DNA of 17,415 nt from Nitrososphaeraceae archaeon (GCA_030038695.1 JASHSN010000277.1:1-17415), one strand, 5' to 3'; positions 7,497 to 14,182 are shown, numbered from the stretch's first letter. Notes: a model not told the origin generated them from the letters alone. A program made the numbers and translations.

Positions 7497-7538
7497 TTGC
7501 TACCTATCTGTGTACCAAAATTGTTACCTATGTGTGTA
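7497..7538. repeat. 24-bp-period tandem repeat upstream of the helical-protein gene
   Basis: TTGCTACCTATCTGTGTA (7497-7514) and TTGTTACCTATGTGTGTA (7521-7538) agree at 16 of 18 positions. They lie 30-70 bases upstream of the TATA box, a position suited to an activator or repressor site. A shorter echo, TTGCTGTGTA, follows at about 7553. Confidence 0.45.
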
Positions 7539-7725
7539 ATTGCAACAATTAGTTGCTGTGTACGCAATATGATGGCTCATTCAAAATATAGAGAACATTT
7601 TCTGTTCCTCAACCGGTTAGAAGGGGAGTAGGCGCTACCTATCTTCTAGCTATTTCATAATCGAAAACTTGCATCATTGTCTTTTTCGTAATTGCGTCAT
7701 CTGATATTACACTTATTCATTAAAG
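7539..7725. other. intergenic region between divergent promoters
   Basis: No coding frame or stable structure seen. It separates the minus-strand helical-protein promoter from the inverted-repeat-bracketed gene. Confidence 0.4.
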
Positions 7726-7759
7726 AGTTATAATAGAGTTAAACGAATTTCGTATAAAG
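7726..7759 (+). repeat. left inverted repeat carrying the His-rich gene promoter
   Basis: This 34-base segment matches the reverse complement of 8339-8372 at 30 of 34 positions, including a perfect 18-base block AACGAATTTCGTATAAAG (7742-7759). Weaker matching continues inward for about nine bases. The cgtataaag portion is centred about 26 bases before the ATG at 7781, so the repeat contains the core promoter. Confidence 0.75.
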
Positions 7760-7780
7760 ATTATTTCTATTCTGAGGGGC

Positions 7781-8224
7781 ATGAATACAATTGCAAGAAA
7801 ACTGTCTATCTTTGTCTTAATGGCGGCAGCAGCAACGACGGCACTGATGATTGGGGCAACAACCACTTTCGCAGCTTCTAATACTCACACACAACACATG
7901 CGACCCATGGGTAACAATGATAGCTGGGCTAGCAGCTTTACCCATACACCAACTAATTTGACGCGTTATGACGACGGCGGCTTCAGCTCCGCACAGTATG
8001 GATGGAGTCACCCGCACCACTCTCATAGCTCAACAGATATGATCGCTGATTTCAACGGTGATAATTCGAATAGTACTACTGGCAGTGACGACCATGGGGG
8101 CTTCAGCTCCGCACAGTACGGATCATCTGGCAGTCACCATCCCCATCACACGAACAGCGGCGTTAATTCAAGTTGGATGTGGCCTACACATCATAGCCCA
8201 TCAGACATTGTTGATATCAACTGA
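7781..8224 (+). CDS. secreted histidine-rich protein with two 40-residue-spaced repeats
   Basis: A 147-residue protein: signal peptide 1-31 (core FVLMAAAATTALMIGATTTF, cleavage near FA-AS), then a low-complexity mature part rich in His, Ser, Asp, Gly and Asn. GGFSSAQYG occurs at residues 66-74 and 106-114, exactly 40 apart. Each copy is followed by a histidine cluster (SHPHHSHSS; SHHPHHTNS), with further His pairs near the C-terminus. The DNA of the repeats is also nearly identical. His clusters suggest metal (Cu, Zn, Ni) or pH-dependent binding outside the cell; this is inference. Upstream are both a TATA box 26 bases away and a GAGGGG just before the ATG, so leaderless and SD-led translation are both possible. 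The gene is bracketed by inverted repeats. No named family recognised. Confidence 0.75.
   Translation: MNTIARKLSIFVLMAAAATTALMIGATTTFAASNTHTQHMRPMGNNDSWASSFTHTPTNLTRYDDGGFSSAQYGWSHPHHSHSSTDMIADFNGDNSNSTTGSDDHGGFSSAQYGSSGSHHPHHTNSGVNSSWMWPTHHSPSDIVDIN
7979..8118 (+). repeat. 120-base-period internal direct repeat
   Basis: GGCTTCAGCTCCGCACAGTA at 7979-7998 is repeated exactly at 8099-8118, encoding GFSSAQY in both copies. Identity at synonymous sites suggests a recent duplication or gene conversion within the His-rich gene. Confidence 0.7.
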
Positions 8225-8338
8225 GATCAGCAATACAAGGAATGCGCTGCCATTATTTTTTATAAGGACATAATTTTAGCGAAACTAAGCAGTGTTTTGA
8301 ACCGTACAAGCACATGTTACCCACATTGCAGAGATATT

Positions 8339-8372
8339 CTTTATACGAAATTCGTTGGACTCGGTTATAACT
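8339..8372 (-). repeat. right inverted repeat, promoter-like on the minus strand
   Basis: Partner of 7726-7759. Read on the minus strand it carries the same AACGAATTTCGTATAAAG block and an upstream agttataa. By the same spacing a transcript would begin near 8314 and run antisense into the 3' end of the His-rich gene; no minus-strand gene starts there. A T-rich tract (8375-8401) lies just outside. Confidence 0.7.
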
Positions 8373-8747
8373 AGGTTTTTAGCTTTTTTTCTTTTATTTT
8401 TGATGAGGAAATGTACCTAGTATTTCGCCAAAGGAAATCCAGTCATTTGCCTAATTCTTTATTGCGTTATGAAAGAAAAAGTTCTTGGGGATACACGGAT
8501 TCAAAGTTGTAGGATATGAAATCAGAAACATTTAAGAGGAATTCACATGGGTAAATCCGATATAACAATTAGTCCACTAGATTCGGCGTTGTATTTTGGT
8601 GAAAAATAGATGATGGATTTATAGCTCGGTACTTGGCGATTCAAACCATCCTTCTTTAAAGAAGTTTGTTTCTGTAACAAATTTTAGAAGTGTATCTTAT
8701 AACTGTAAGCTATCATGAATTAATACACTTGCTGTTATAGATGACAC
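8373..8747. other. intergenic region with a possible broken small ORF
   Basis: A T-rich tract (8375-8401) could terminate the His-rich gene mRNA. At 8547 an ATG preceded by AGAGGA opens MGKSDITISPLDSALYFGEK and stops at 8609. Adding one A to the A5 run would extend it IDDGFIARYLAIQTILL to 8659. A perfect palindrome, CTTCTTTAAAGAAG, lies at 8651-8664. The AT-rich aattaatac at 8718-8726 is the likely TATA box of the next gene. Confidence 0.35.
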
Positions 8748-9410
8748 ATGGTAGACAAGAGAGTAGGATGTGATGTCTGTGGAAAATCGTTCCATTCCAG
8801 AAAGCGCTTAGAACAACATACTCGGAGCACACATACTACCGTGAATAAGAATAACGTGATTAAAGCTGTCAAAAAACCTTTTAAGATCTCTAACAAATTG
8901 ATTGCAGTAATTGCCGCAGGCGCTCTAATCGCGATTGTTGGCAGTATTGCGACATATTATGCCAGGGATCATGCTGCTGCATTAACAATAGATGGAATAG
9001 GGTGTAACCCGATGGAACAAGCCGTCTTCCACATACATGCTCATTTGGATATCATCATTAACGGTGTATATTTTCTAGTGCCATCTCAAGTAGGGATACC
9101 CAGTAACTGCTTTTATTGGCTGCATACTCATGATGAATCAGGGATAGTACACATCGAAGCACCAATGCACAAAGACTTTACATTAGGTCAATTCTTCGAT
9201 ATATGGGGGAAGAAACTGAGCAATGATCAAATATTTAACTATGTGGCCGGGGTTAATAATCCTCTAAACGTATACGTCAACGGAACTAAAGTGCCAGACG
9301 GAACAAATTACAGAGATATCAAGCTAAATGCACATGATGAAATTGCAATAGTTTATGGTTCTCAGCCATCCACAGTACCTACAAGTTATACATTTCCAGA
9401 AGGCACATGA
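8748..9410 (+). CDS. membrane-anchored C2H2 zinc-finger protein with His-rich outer domain
   Basis: A 220-residue protein in three parts. Residues 8-29 form a C2H2 zinc finger (C8-x2-C11-x12-H24-x4-H29). A basic linker leads to one transmembrane helix (about 50-71). The remaining 150 residues would lie outside the cell. They contain a conserved His/Cys block: C86, HIHAH (H95, H97, H99), C121 and YWLHTHDESGIVHIEAP (H126, H128, H135), then FTLGQFFDIWGKK. The outer block resembles a domain seen in archaeal and actinobacterial hypothetical proteins; metal binding is likely but unproven. Topology (positive residues before the helix) puts the finger in the cytoplasm. The ATG at 8748 has a TATA-like box 26 bases upstream. 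A role in sensing or tethering is speculative; the architecture itself is clear. Confidence 0.8.
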   Translation: MVDKRVGCDVCGKSFHSRKRLEQHTRSTHTTVNKNNVIKAVKKPFKISNKLIAVIAAGALIAIVGSIATYYARDHAAALTIDGIGCNPMEQAVFHIHAHLDIIINGVYFLVPSQVGIPSNCFYWLHTHDESGIVHIEAPMHKDFTLGQFFDIWGKKLSNDQIFNYVAGVNNPLNVYVNGTKVPDGTNYRDIKLNAHDEIAIVYGSQPSTVPTSYTFPEGT

Positions 9411-9828
9411 CCATCTTGCTCCTCACTTTTTTTGATAGAGGCAAGTCAATTGACTTCAGTAGGTTCATTGTTTATTTTATAGGAATTTTTGTAATAAAAT
9501 AAAATTCTCTCCAATCTTATCCGTTTAGCGAGTAGCAGTACAACTATGAGATGCCAATGCAATCGATATCCGAGTCGTATCAAATTCTTTTTACATGAAA
9601 GATCTAATAAGAATACACTTTGGAGTGAGAAAAGTCACTGTGAACCCCTGAAGTGCTACTGTTTTTCAATGCTTATCAAATGTTGACTAAGATTAAACTC
9701 TCTTCTAGCTTGAATATGGGTAAAAAGTTTCTTGGTTTACTGTCTGAGTAACGTGTAAGCATCCGATTGTTTGTAGAATTATGAACGCGTTTTATGGTCT
9801 TGGTTTGTTGTGCTAAATATATCATAGC
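9411..9828. other. intergenic region between convergent genes
   Basis: It holds the perfect 14-base palindrome AAGTCAATTGACTT (9443-9456), 33 bases past the zinc-finger gene stop and next to a T-run. Otherwise AT-rich with no supported frame. Confidence 0.4.
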
Positions 9829-10413
9829 TTACTTCCGCTGACTCTTATCAGCCTTTATGGTATTCTTTAGGACCAAAAAGGAAGCAACTCCAACTGCTAT
9901 TGCGATTAGCAGACTAGCCCAAATGTTGTAATTTCCACCAAAAATATTCGAAGATTGCATGGCAGACACGGTAACTGTAAACGATGCTAAAGAAGAAACA
10001 TCGTGAATTTGCGACATCAATCTTGTAATAATTTGATATGATCCTGTGTTGGGAAAAACGACATTGACAGAGAATCGACCATCAGGCGCAGATATATTTG
10101 TCAATAGAAATGTCGTTTCCTCGTTACTAGGCCCTCCAAATATTGCGACTCGTGCTAATAAGTTCGTTACAGGATCACCTGTCTCCAAATTTTGGACAGT
10201 AAACCTCAGCACAGATGGTGTACCTTTAGTGAGCGCCGCTGGGGTCGTGCTAAATAGAATTTTTATGTTATTTTCCCTATTTATCCAACTTTCGGTACTA
10301 TTTGTGCCATCTTGACCATAGGCAATATGCAGAAAAACATGAGCCAGCATACTCAGAAGCAATGTAGTTAGGAGAAATCTGCTCATTAACTCAATAGATC
10401 GAACGACTTTCAT
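9829..10413 (-). CDS. membrane-anchored Ig-like extracellular protein
   Basis: A 194-residue type I membrane protein. It has a signal peptide at about residues 10-33 (FLLTTLLLSMLAHVFLHIAY) and an extracellular beta-sandwich (about 45-150). That domain has the order ILFSTTPAALTKGTPSVLRF, VQNLETGDPVTN, APDGRFSVNVVFPNTGSYQI and FTVTVSA. A C-terminal transmembrane helix follows (about 165-185), then a short basic tail (KADKSQRK). The pattern of loaded strand motifs, including the G-x-Y near the domain end, recalls YtkA/FixH- or invasin-like Ig folds, but I cannot assign one. The start ATG at 10413 is followed by an alternative ATG nine codons later; a ttataa box lies about 32 bases upstream. It is divergent from nothing obvious and probably monocistronic. 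Confidence 0.7.
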   Translation of the reverse strand: MKVVRSIELMSRFLLTTLLLSMLAHVFLHIAYGQDGTNSTESWINRENNIKILFSTTPAALTKGTPSVLRFTVQNLETGDPVTNLLARVAIFGGPSNEETTFLLTNISAPDGRFSVNVVFPNTGSYQIITRLMSQIHDVSSLASFTVTVSAMQSSNIFGGNYNIWASLLIAIAVGVASFLVLKNTIKADKSQRK

Positions 10414-10840
10414 AAATGGACAGACAAATTACATGCATGCAGTTATAAAAGTAGCCAATCCTTTCGGCCATTCACCGACAATAATTCAATAGTCGACGGA
10501 TTATAAGGCTGTGTCCACATTCGAAAATCGTGATAATTAGCTGCTCAATACAAATCAATGTTAGCAACATATTTGGAACAGAATATCCTCTCATATTGCC
10601 TGCTTATTTGCCTGCATACATCGCATAATAAAGTGTAGGGGGTTTCTTGAGCATAACAATAAGGAATTGGGTCTTGTAAAAAGATGTTAATGACATAGAA
10701 AACTCCGTTCATCTGAAAGAATAAGGGATTATGACGATATTTTTCTAAAATTTATAGAAATCACTTTTAATAGCCACTTGCGACCGCCACCACCCGCAGC
10801 TAGGAGAGTGATTCCTGTACGCCTTTACGTTACAAGTCGC
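10414..10840. other. noncoding stretch
   Basis: Beyond the promoter of the Ig-like gene I see only short frames, such as a 40-codon hydrophobic minus reading from 10594 to 10472. None has family or promoter support. Confidence 0.4.
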
Positions 10841-11461
10841 TCATTTTGTAGCGTTTGCTTGTGACATTTTTAACATCTGCAATTCCTCTACTGACGGCGC
10901 TGCTGGTATATATGCTTCATGAGTAGTGATAGTAACGGAATGAGGTCCGCTAAGAGTAAGAGTTCTGTTTGATACATTCTTTAGGATTATGTCTGTGACA
11001 GGATCGCCGAATCCGAATTGTGAATGATATACGCACGTGTCTGGTGGGTTAGATATTTGAGAAAGATAGCCGACTGCGGCTGGAGCCAGATCAGGGGCTC
11101 TGCCGACTAAGATATGAAATAGGGGCGCTTGAGGATTCCTGGCGTCACATGGTATACTTAATGCTATATGACCCTTGACTGCGTAGGGCGTCGAATCATA
11201 AAGTAAAATGAATTGATTTGTGCCCAGCTGTACACCGTGGAGCGGGACTGTTAGTGATGCTCTACTCTCATCAGCTGTATGAATATAGTTAAGACTAGAT
11301 GCTATTATATTACGCAATGCAGAATCAGTCTTTTGCTGTTCGGCTAGAGGAGACGATCCGGTTAAAGACCCCAGGTTTAGTGCGTTAGCTGTGACGATTA
11401 CAGCAATGAAAACAAGTATGGCCAAGCAACCAGATATCATCGTCGTCTGTGTGATGCTCAT
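10841..11461 (-). CDS. membrane-anchored extracellular protein of unknown function
   Basis: A 206-residue protein with an N-terminal signal anchor (about residues 8-28, MISGCLAILVFIAVIVTANA) and a globular outer domain. That domain has two cysteines, C105 in LSIPCDARNP and C143 in PPDTCVYHS, well placed for a disulfide. A striking conserved-looking centre runs PLFHILVGRAPDLAPAAVGY. It is followed by FGFGDPVTDIILKNVSNRTL, which has an N-glycosylation sequon (NVS and NRT). The C-terminus is polar with no second helix. The ATG at 11461 has an AT-rich ttaaat about 28 bases upstream. I do not recognise the family. Localisation is well supported, function is not. Confidence 0.7.
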   Translation of the reverse strand: MSITQTTMISGCLAILVFIAVIVTANALNLGSLTGSSPLAEQQKTDSALRNIIASSLNYIHTADESRASLTVPLHGVQLGTNQFILLYDSTPYAVKGHIALSIPCDARNPQAPLFHILVGRAPDLAPAAVGYLSQISNPPDTCVYHSQFGFGDPVTDIILKNVSNRTLTLSGPHSVTITTHEAYIPAAPSVEELQMLKMSQANATK

Positions 11462-11658
11462 ACACCAGATATCATAATTCTATCATTTAAGATTATGTCC
11501 GTGTTAGATGGCTTAACCTATTTATATACCGGCAATTATTGCTGTTACCACTGTGGTATGATTATCACCACACACTGGAAAAGGAAATGTTTGAACCATT
11601 TCGAATTATCAAGCATTAGAATTTAGTTCTAATCGTACCAAGGTTAGGCAAGAAGAAA
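11462..11658. other. promoter-bearing intergenic region
   Basis: A plus-strand TATA-like tatttatatacc (11518-11529) precedes the palindrome TACCAC-T-GTGGTA (11546-11558), close to the expected transcription start. This may be the relict promoter and operator of the decayed metallophosphoesterase. Confidence 0.4.
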
Positions 11659-12116
11659 ATGGCGTCGGTTACCCTTCCCATACCAAATAAGAATAGTTTC
11701 ACGCATTGCCCCCTACTGGAACTGCATCGTATCATTTACCGTCGATAAAGTGATATCGAGAGCAAATAATCAGAATAGAAAATTCAGGAAACATTACCTC
11801 CCTATTGTTTGTGATACTGGCGGAACAAAAAGTCCAATGGTCCAACACATAGTTGAAGCTGCGATGGAATCTGATTTTGATCGCACGAATCCTTAAGAAC
11901 CCTCCCTTCATTTATCATCTTGGGGATATAGTATAGAAACTCGGAGAAGCTAGTGAATATTATTCTCAGTTTTACGAGCCCTACGTTCATTATCCAGTGC
12001 CGATATTTGCAATCCCCGGCAATAAGGATGTGGACGTTCGTGTGATTTCGAATGAAAATTCCCTAAAGGCTTCCCTCAATAACTTCTGTGCTTACTCAAT
12101 TGTAACTTGTTCCTGA
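11659..12116 (+). pseudogene. decayed metallophosphoesterase (calcineurin-like) gene
   Basis: Pieces of one gene lie in three frames. An ATG at 11659 gives MASVTLPIPNKNSF and soon stops. A second frame reads HYLPIVCDTGGTKSPMVQHI, then VEAAMESDFDRTNP and a stop at about 11895. A third reads YHLGDIV, a TAG, then KLGEASEYYSQFYEPYVHYP and VPIFAIPGNKDVDVRV, ending at the TGA 12114-12116. GDTGG-like, GDIVY and GNHD are the metal-binding motifs of calcineurin-like phosphoesterases. Here GDTGG has become CDTGG, the residue after GDIV is a stop codon, and GNHD is GNKD. At least two frameshifts and two nonsense codons make function impossible. The C-terminal half of the family is missing. The assignment rests on ordered motifs in correct spacing and is strong. 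Confidence 0.75.
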
Positions 12117-12219
12117 TCGCGTTTGCTATTCACTGGTCCTTCTTCCTCAGCGAAGACCTTATTCTTATTGGGTATAGACAGATCGGTCCTGGTGGATACT
12201 GGTTACCAACGATACGAGT

Positions 12220-12351
12220 ATGAAGAAGCGAAGTATAATCTTGATAACGATTGCCGTTATTGTGATAATTGGCTTGACAGCAATATTCATGGTACAATTC
12301 GATTGTAAGGATCGACATGATGATTGGAGAAAGTGGAAAGTTAGAAAATGA
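12220..12351 (+). CDS. 43-residue single-pass membrane peptide
   Basis: A short ORF beginning MKKRSIILITIAVIVIIGLT and continuing AIFMVQFDCKDRHDDWRKWK. It has a basic N-terminus, one strongly hydrophobic helix (about residues 5-24) and a charged, Trp-containing C-terminal tail with one Cys. The K/R-rich start suggests the tail is outside. Codon use is ordinary, and the frame shows a clear membrane-protein pattern unlike the other frames here. Promoter evidence is weak (gatact about 23 bases upstream). It lies just past the metallophosphoesterase fossil. Function unknown. Confidence 0.5.
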   Translation: MKKRSIILITIAVIVIIGLTAIFMVQFDCKDRHDDWRKWKVRK

Positions 12352-12626
12352 GTTCAGTCCAAGTGTAATGCTTTCATTTATTTAATAATGCTTATAGACT
12401 AGCATGAGTTCTGTGGGTTAAGATGTCAAACAAAATACTAATGATGGGACTCTCGGGTCTCGTCTCATAAACCTTCGACCGTAAAACATTAAACATGTTA
12501 TTGTATGCTTCGCCTTTCAGGTCAATCGACCGCTTGCCCAATATACGAATCCTTGAGACCTGATGCTCATATGCCTTATTTCATGTACCATATTCCGACA
12601 CTAGAAGCCCTGTTCATGTCTTTCTT
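12352..12626. other. intergenic region with a possible minus-strand gene remnant
   Basis: On the minus strand 12580-12392 is open for 62 codons without a good start. It reads RIRILGKRSIDLKGEAYNNM, then FNVLRSKVYETRPES. An ATG in another frame (about 12593) gives MVHEIRHMS, which could be its displaced beginning. I do not recognise it; it may be another fossil. Confidence 0.3.
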
Positions 12627-13328
12627 TTAACTTAGTAGTAACTTGTGAACATTTTCTTTGGTTAAATGAAGTTTGTATACCTTACCTTCGTTTAATACAA
12701 AGATTTGATCATGTATTTCGAATAGTTCTACAAGGTGTTTTATTTCTGAATTTAATAAATTGTCGGTCTTGTACGCACAGTACATCAACCCATCTATTCT
12801 GTTGTCATTATACGCTTTCTCTATATCAAGAGTATCTCTTAGAGAAGATTTTTTAACATCGTTCATTAGAAAATCTAAACAACACACATGCCTGTTGGAA
12901 GCATTTTTAACGACATTTTCTATCACTTTTGTACAATATATCATAATATTTTTATATCTTTGGATTTGTTGTACATCTTTAGATTTTTGATTGGAATAGT
13001 AGTATGGTGCAACTGTTCCATCATACCAGCTAAGTTTAACTAGAAGTTCCGATGTAGGACTGTGTGGTGGTCCAAAGAAACATCTAAACAAGCTACCTTC
13101 CTTTGCAAGCCTATCCATCGACCTTAAAATGCGCATCATAGAGTCATCATCTGAGTATATTATTAGATCGTGTTTTCTAGGTACTTGTGATTGCTGTTTT
13201 TTTAACCATTTGTCCACTGCATCTTTCACTATTGAATTTATTGAAACTCCTCTTTGATTCGCTATCTTTCCTAGCTCATCATGAACTTCATCATCAAATC
13301 CTCTAATGATCAGAGTATGTTTCAACAA
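12627..13328 (-). CDS. ribbon-helix-helix regulator with unknown C-terminal domain
   Basis: A 233-residue protein. Residues 3-44 form a ribbon-helix-helix (Arc/CopG-like) DNA-binding domain: the strand HTLIIRGFDDEVHDELGKIA followed by helices through NQRGVSINSIVKDAVDKWLK. After a short linker, a roughly 180-residue alpha/beta domain follows (HDLIIYSDDDSMMRILRSMD; IMIYCTKVIENVVKNAS; HVCCLDFLMND; LFEIHDQIFVL). It has cysteines at 83, 132, 149, 150 and 184. It recalls archaeal sensor domains of the MEDS/DcmR type, but I cannot confirm that. The start is TTG at 13328 (or 13325), matching a TATAAATA box centred 24 bases upstream. It is divergent from ogt, with palindromes between them, so auto-regulation and control of ogt are likely. 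Confidence 0.75.
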   Translation of the reverse strand: MLKHTLIIRGFDDEVHDELGKIANQRGVSINSIVKDAVDKWLKKQQSQVPRKHDLIIYSDDDSMMRILRSMDRLAKEGSLFRCFFGPPHSPTSELLVKLSWYDGTVAPYYYSNQKSKDVQQIQRYKNIMIYCTKVIENVVKNASNRHVCCLDFLMNDVKKSSLRDTLDIEKAYNDNRIDGLMYCAYKTDNLLNSEIKHLVELFEIHDQIFVLNEGKVYKLHLTKENVHKLLLS

Positions 13329-13347
13329 TATGTTTCTCTTAAACGAG

Positions 13348-13355
13348 TATTTATA
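13348..13355 (-). promoter_or_regulatory. TATA box of the RHH regulator gene
   Basis: On the minus strand gctataaatac is centred about 24 bases before the TTG at 13328, predicting a leaderless or nearly leaderless mRNA. Confidence 0.55.
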
Positions 13356-13360
13356 GCTAT

Positions 13361-13374
13361 GCTATCAAGATAGC
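13361..13374. promoter_or_regulatory. operator-like palindrome 1
   Basis: GCTATC-AA-GATAGC, perfect 6+6 arms. It abuts the upstream side of the regulator's TATA box and lies 14 bases before the ogt TATA box. Its size suits a ribbon-helix-helix dimer pair. Confidence 0.6.
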
Positions 13375-13387
13375 AGAACTGTATAGA

Positions 13388-13395
13388 TTTATATA
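13388..13395 (+). promoter_or_regulatory. TATA box of ogt
   Basis: tttatata is centred about 27 bases before the ATG at 13419 but only 12 before an in-frame ATG at 13404. It therefore supports 13419 as the true start. Confidence 0.6.
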
Positions 13396-13397
13396 CT

Positions 13398-13411
13398 GCT
13401 ATCATGATATC
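13398..13411. promoter_or_regulatory. operator-like palindrome 2
   Basis: GCTATC-AT-GATATC matches palindrome 1 at 12 of 14 bases, 37 bases away. It sits between the ogt TATA box and the predicted transcription start, where bound protein would block initiation. Confidence 0.55.
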
Positions 13412-13418
13412 ATTGCGT

Positions 13419-13790
13419 ATGAGAAAAAGTAGTGACAGAAATTTGTTTTATGATAATGAAAACGCGAGCCAAAATACGATAAAAGACACAGATGTCTACG
13501 ATCTATTACTAAAAATACCCGCAGGAAAGGTATCTACCTATGGAGATCTCGCAAAAGCTCTTGGGAATCCTTTAGCCTCAAGGCAGGTAGGGAGAATACT
13601 TGGCAGGAATCCGAACCCAATTAAAGTGCCATGTCACAGAGTAGTGATGTCTGATGGGAAGGTAGGAGGATACTTCTATGGTAGCGACAGGAAGAAAGAA
13701 TTGCTAGAAAAAGAAGGGATATCCTTCACGGATGAAAGTGTCAACAATTTTATGGAAATCAGAATCCAGGCTGACGAGTTAGTGATTTAG
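13419..13790 (+). CDS. ogt: methylated-DNA--protein-cysteine methyltransferase (O6-alkylguanine repair)
   Basis: A suicide repair protein that moves an alkyl group from O6-alkylguanine to its own cysteine. From the ATG at 13419 it is 123 residues. The C-terminal ATase domain spans the whole conserved part: DVYDLLLKIPAGKVSTYGDL (with the active Tyr), ALGNPLASRQVGRILGRNPN (with the Arg finger helix) and then the active-site PCHRVV (Cys at residue 72), VGGYFYGSDRKKELLEKEGI. The usual N-terminal RNase-H-like domain is absent; only about 20 polar residues precede. It is therefore a short single-domain form, as in some archaeal and ATL-like proteins, but it keeps the reactive Cys, so it is an enzyme rather than an ATL (which has Trp). 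It is divergent from the RHH regulator and likely controlled by it. Confidence 0.92.
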   Translation: MRKSSDRNLFYDNENASQNTIKDTDVYDLLLKIPAGKVSTYGDLAKALGNPLASRQVGRILGRNPNPIKVPCHRVVMSDGKVGGYFYGSDRKKELLEKEGISFTDESVNNFMEIRIQADELVI

Positions 13791-13819
13791 AAAATAAAAA
13801 TGCAATAGTTGAAAAGCTC

Positions 13820-13842
13820 GCAGATATTTGCTAGCAATCTGC
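13820..13842 (+). terminator. hairpin after ogt
   Basis: GCAGAT(att)TGC pairs with GCAATCTGC around a TA loop, starting 29 bases after the ogt stop; there is a three-base bulge in the left arm. It could mark the mRNA 3' end, or be part of the promoter of the small ORF that follows. Confidence 0.35.
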
Positions 13843-13855
13843 AACATGAGGATTA

Positions 13856-14122
13856 ATGAGAAAGGAGATTCTCACCAGAGTCTTTTTAGTTTGTGCTTTA
13901 TTAGACGATTTAAGGAATATTGAGCTACAATCTCTTGATGAACCCATTTGGGTAATTCGACAACTCCTATGCATGTATAACAGACGGGACGAGTATTGTA
14001 GAAGTACGATGCCAATCTGAGATCCGGTCAAGAGATATACTGGAATTACAGGAACGGTTGAAAGAGTGGTTGTCTGGAGAAAGGAAAGGATAACTGATTT
14101 TTGGAATTGGAGGGCCGGTTAA
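13856..14122 (+). pseudogene. small unknown ORF interrupted by one in-frame TGA
   Basis: From ATG at 13856 a 54-residue frame reads MRKEILTRVFLVCALLDDLR, then NIELQSLDEPIWVIRQLL, to a TGA at 14018-14020. The same frame then stays open for 33 more codons (DPVKRYTGITGTVERVVVWR...) to TAA at 14120-14122. An agatattt box lies 29 bases upstream. The whole 88-codon frame looks protein-like, so this may be a small gene with a nonsense mutation, or a 54-residue peptide with chance continuation. No family recognised. Confidence 0.35.
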
Positions 14123-14182
14123 AAAGAGTGGGCTTAGGCACCGCTCGGCAAGTTTTTATATTTTGCCAAATATGACCATGTG

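Noticed and set aside
7742..7759. Resemblance of the inverted-repeat core to a lox-like recombinase arm (TTCGTATA)
   Set aside because: Eight bases shared in an AT-rich promoter is weak; the same bases are explained by a TATA box. Kept only as a possibility within the inverted-repeat finding.
10472..10594. 40-codon hydrophobic minus ORF
   Set aside because: No promoter, no helix-plus-charge pattern and no conservation evidence.
11802..11990. 62-codon minus ORF
   Set aside because: It is the antisense shadow of the metallophosphoesterase fossil, whose motifs lie on the plus strand.
12123..12318. 61- and 62-codon ORFs on both strands
   Set aside because: They overlap the membrane peptide frame, which has a far more protein-like pattern.
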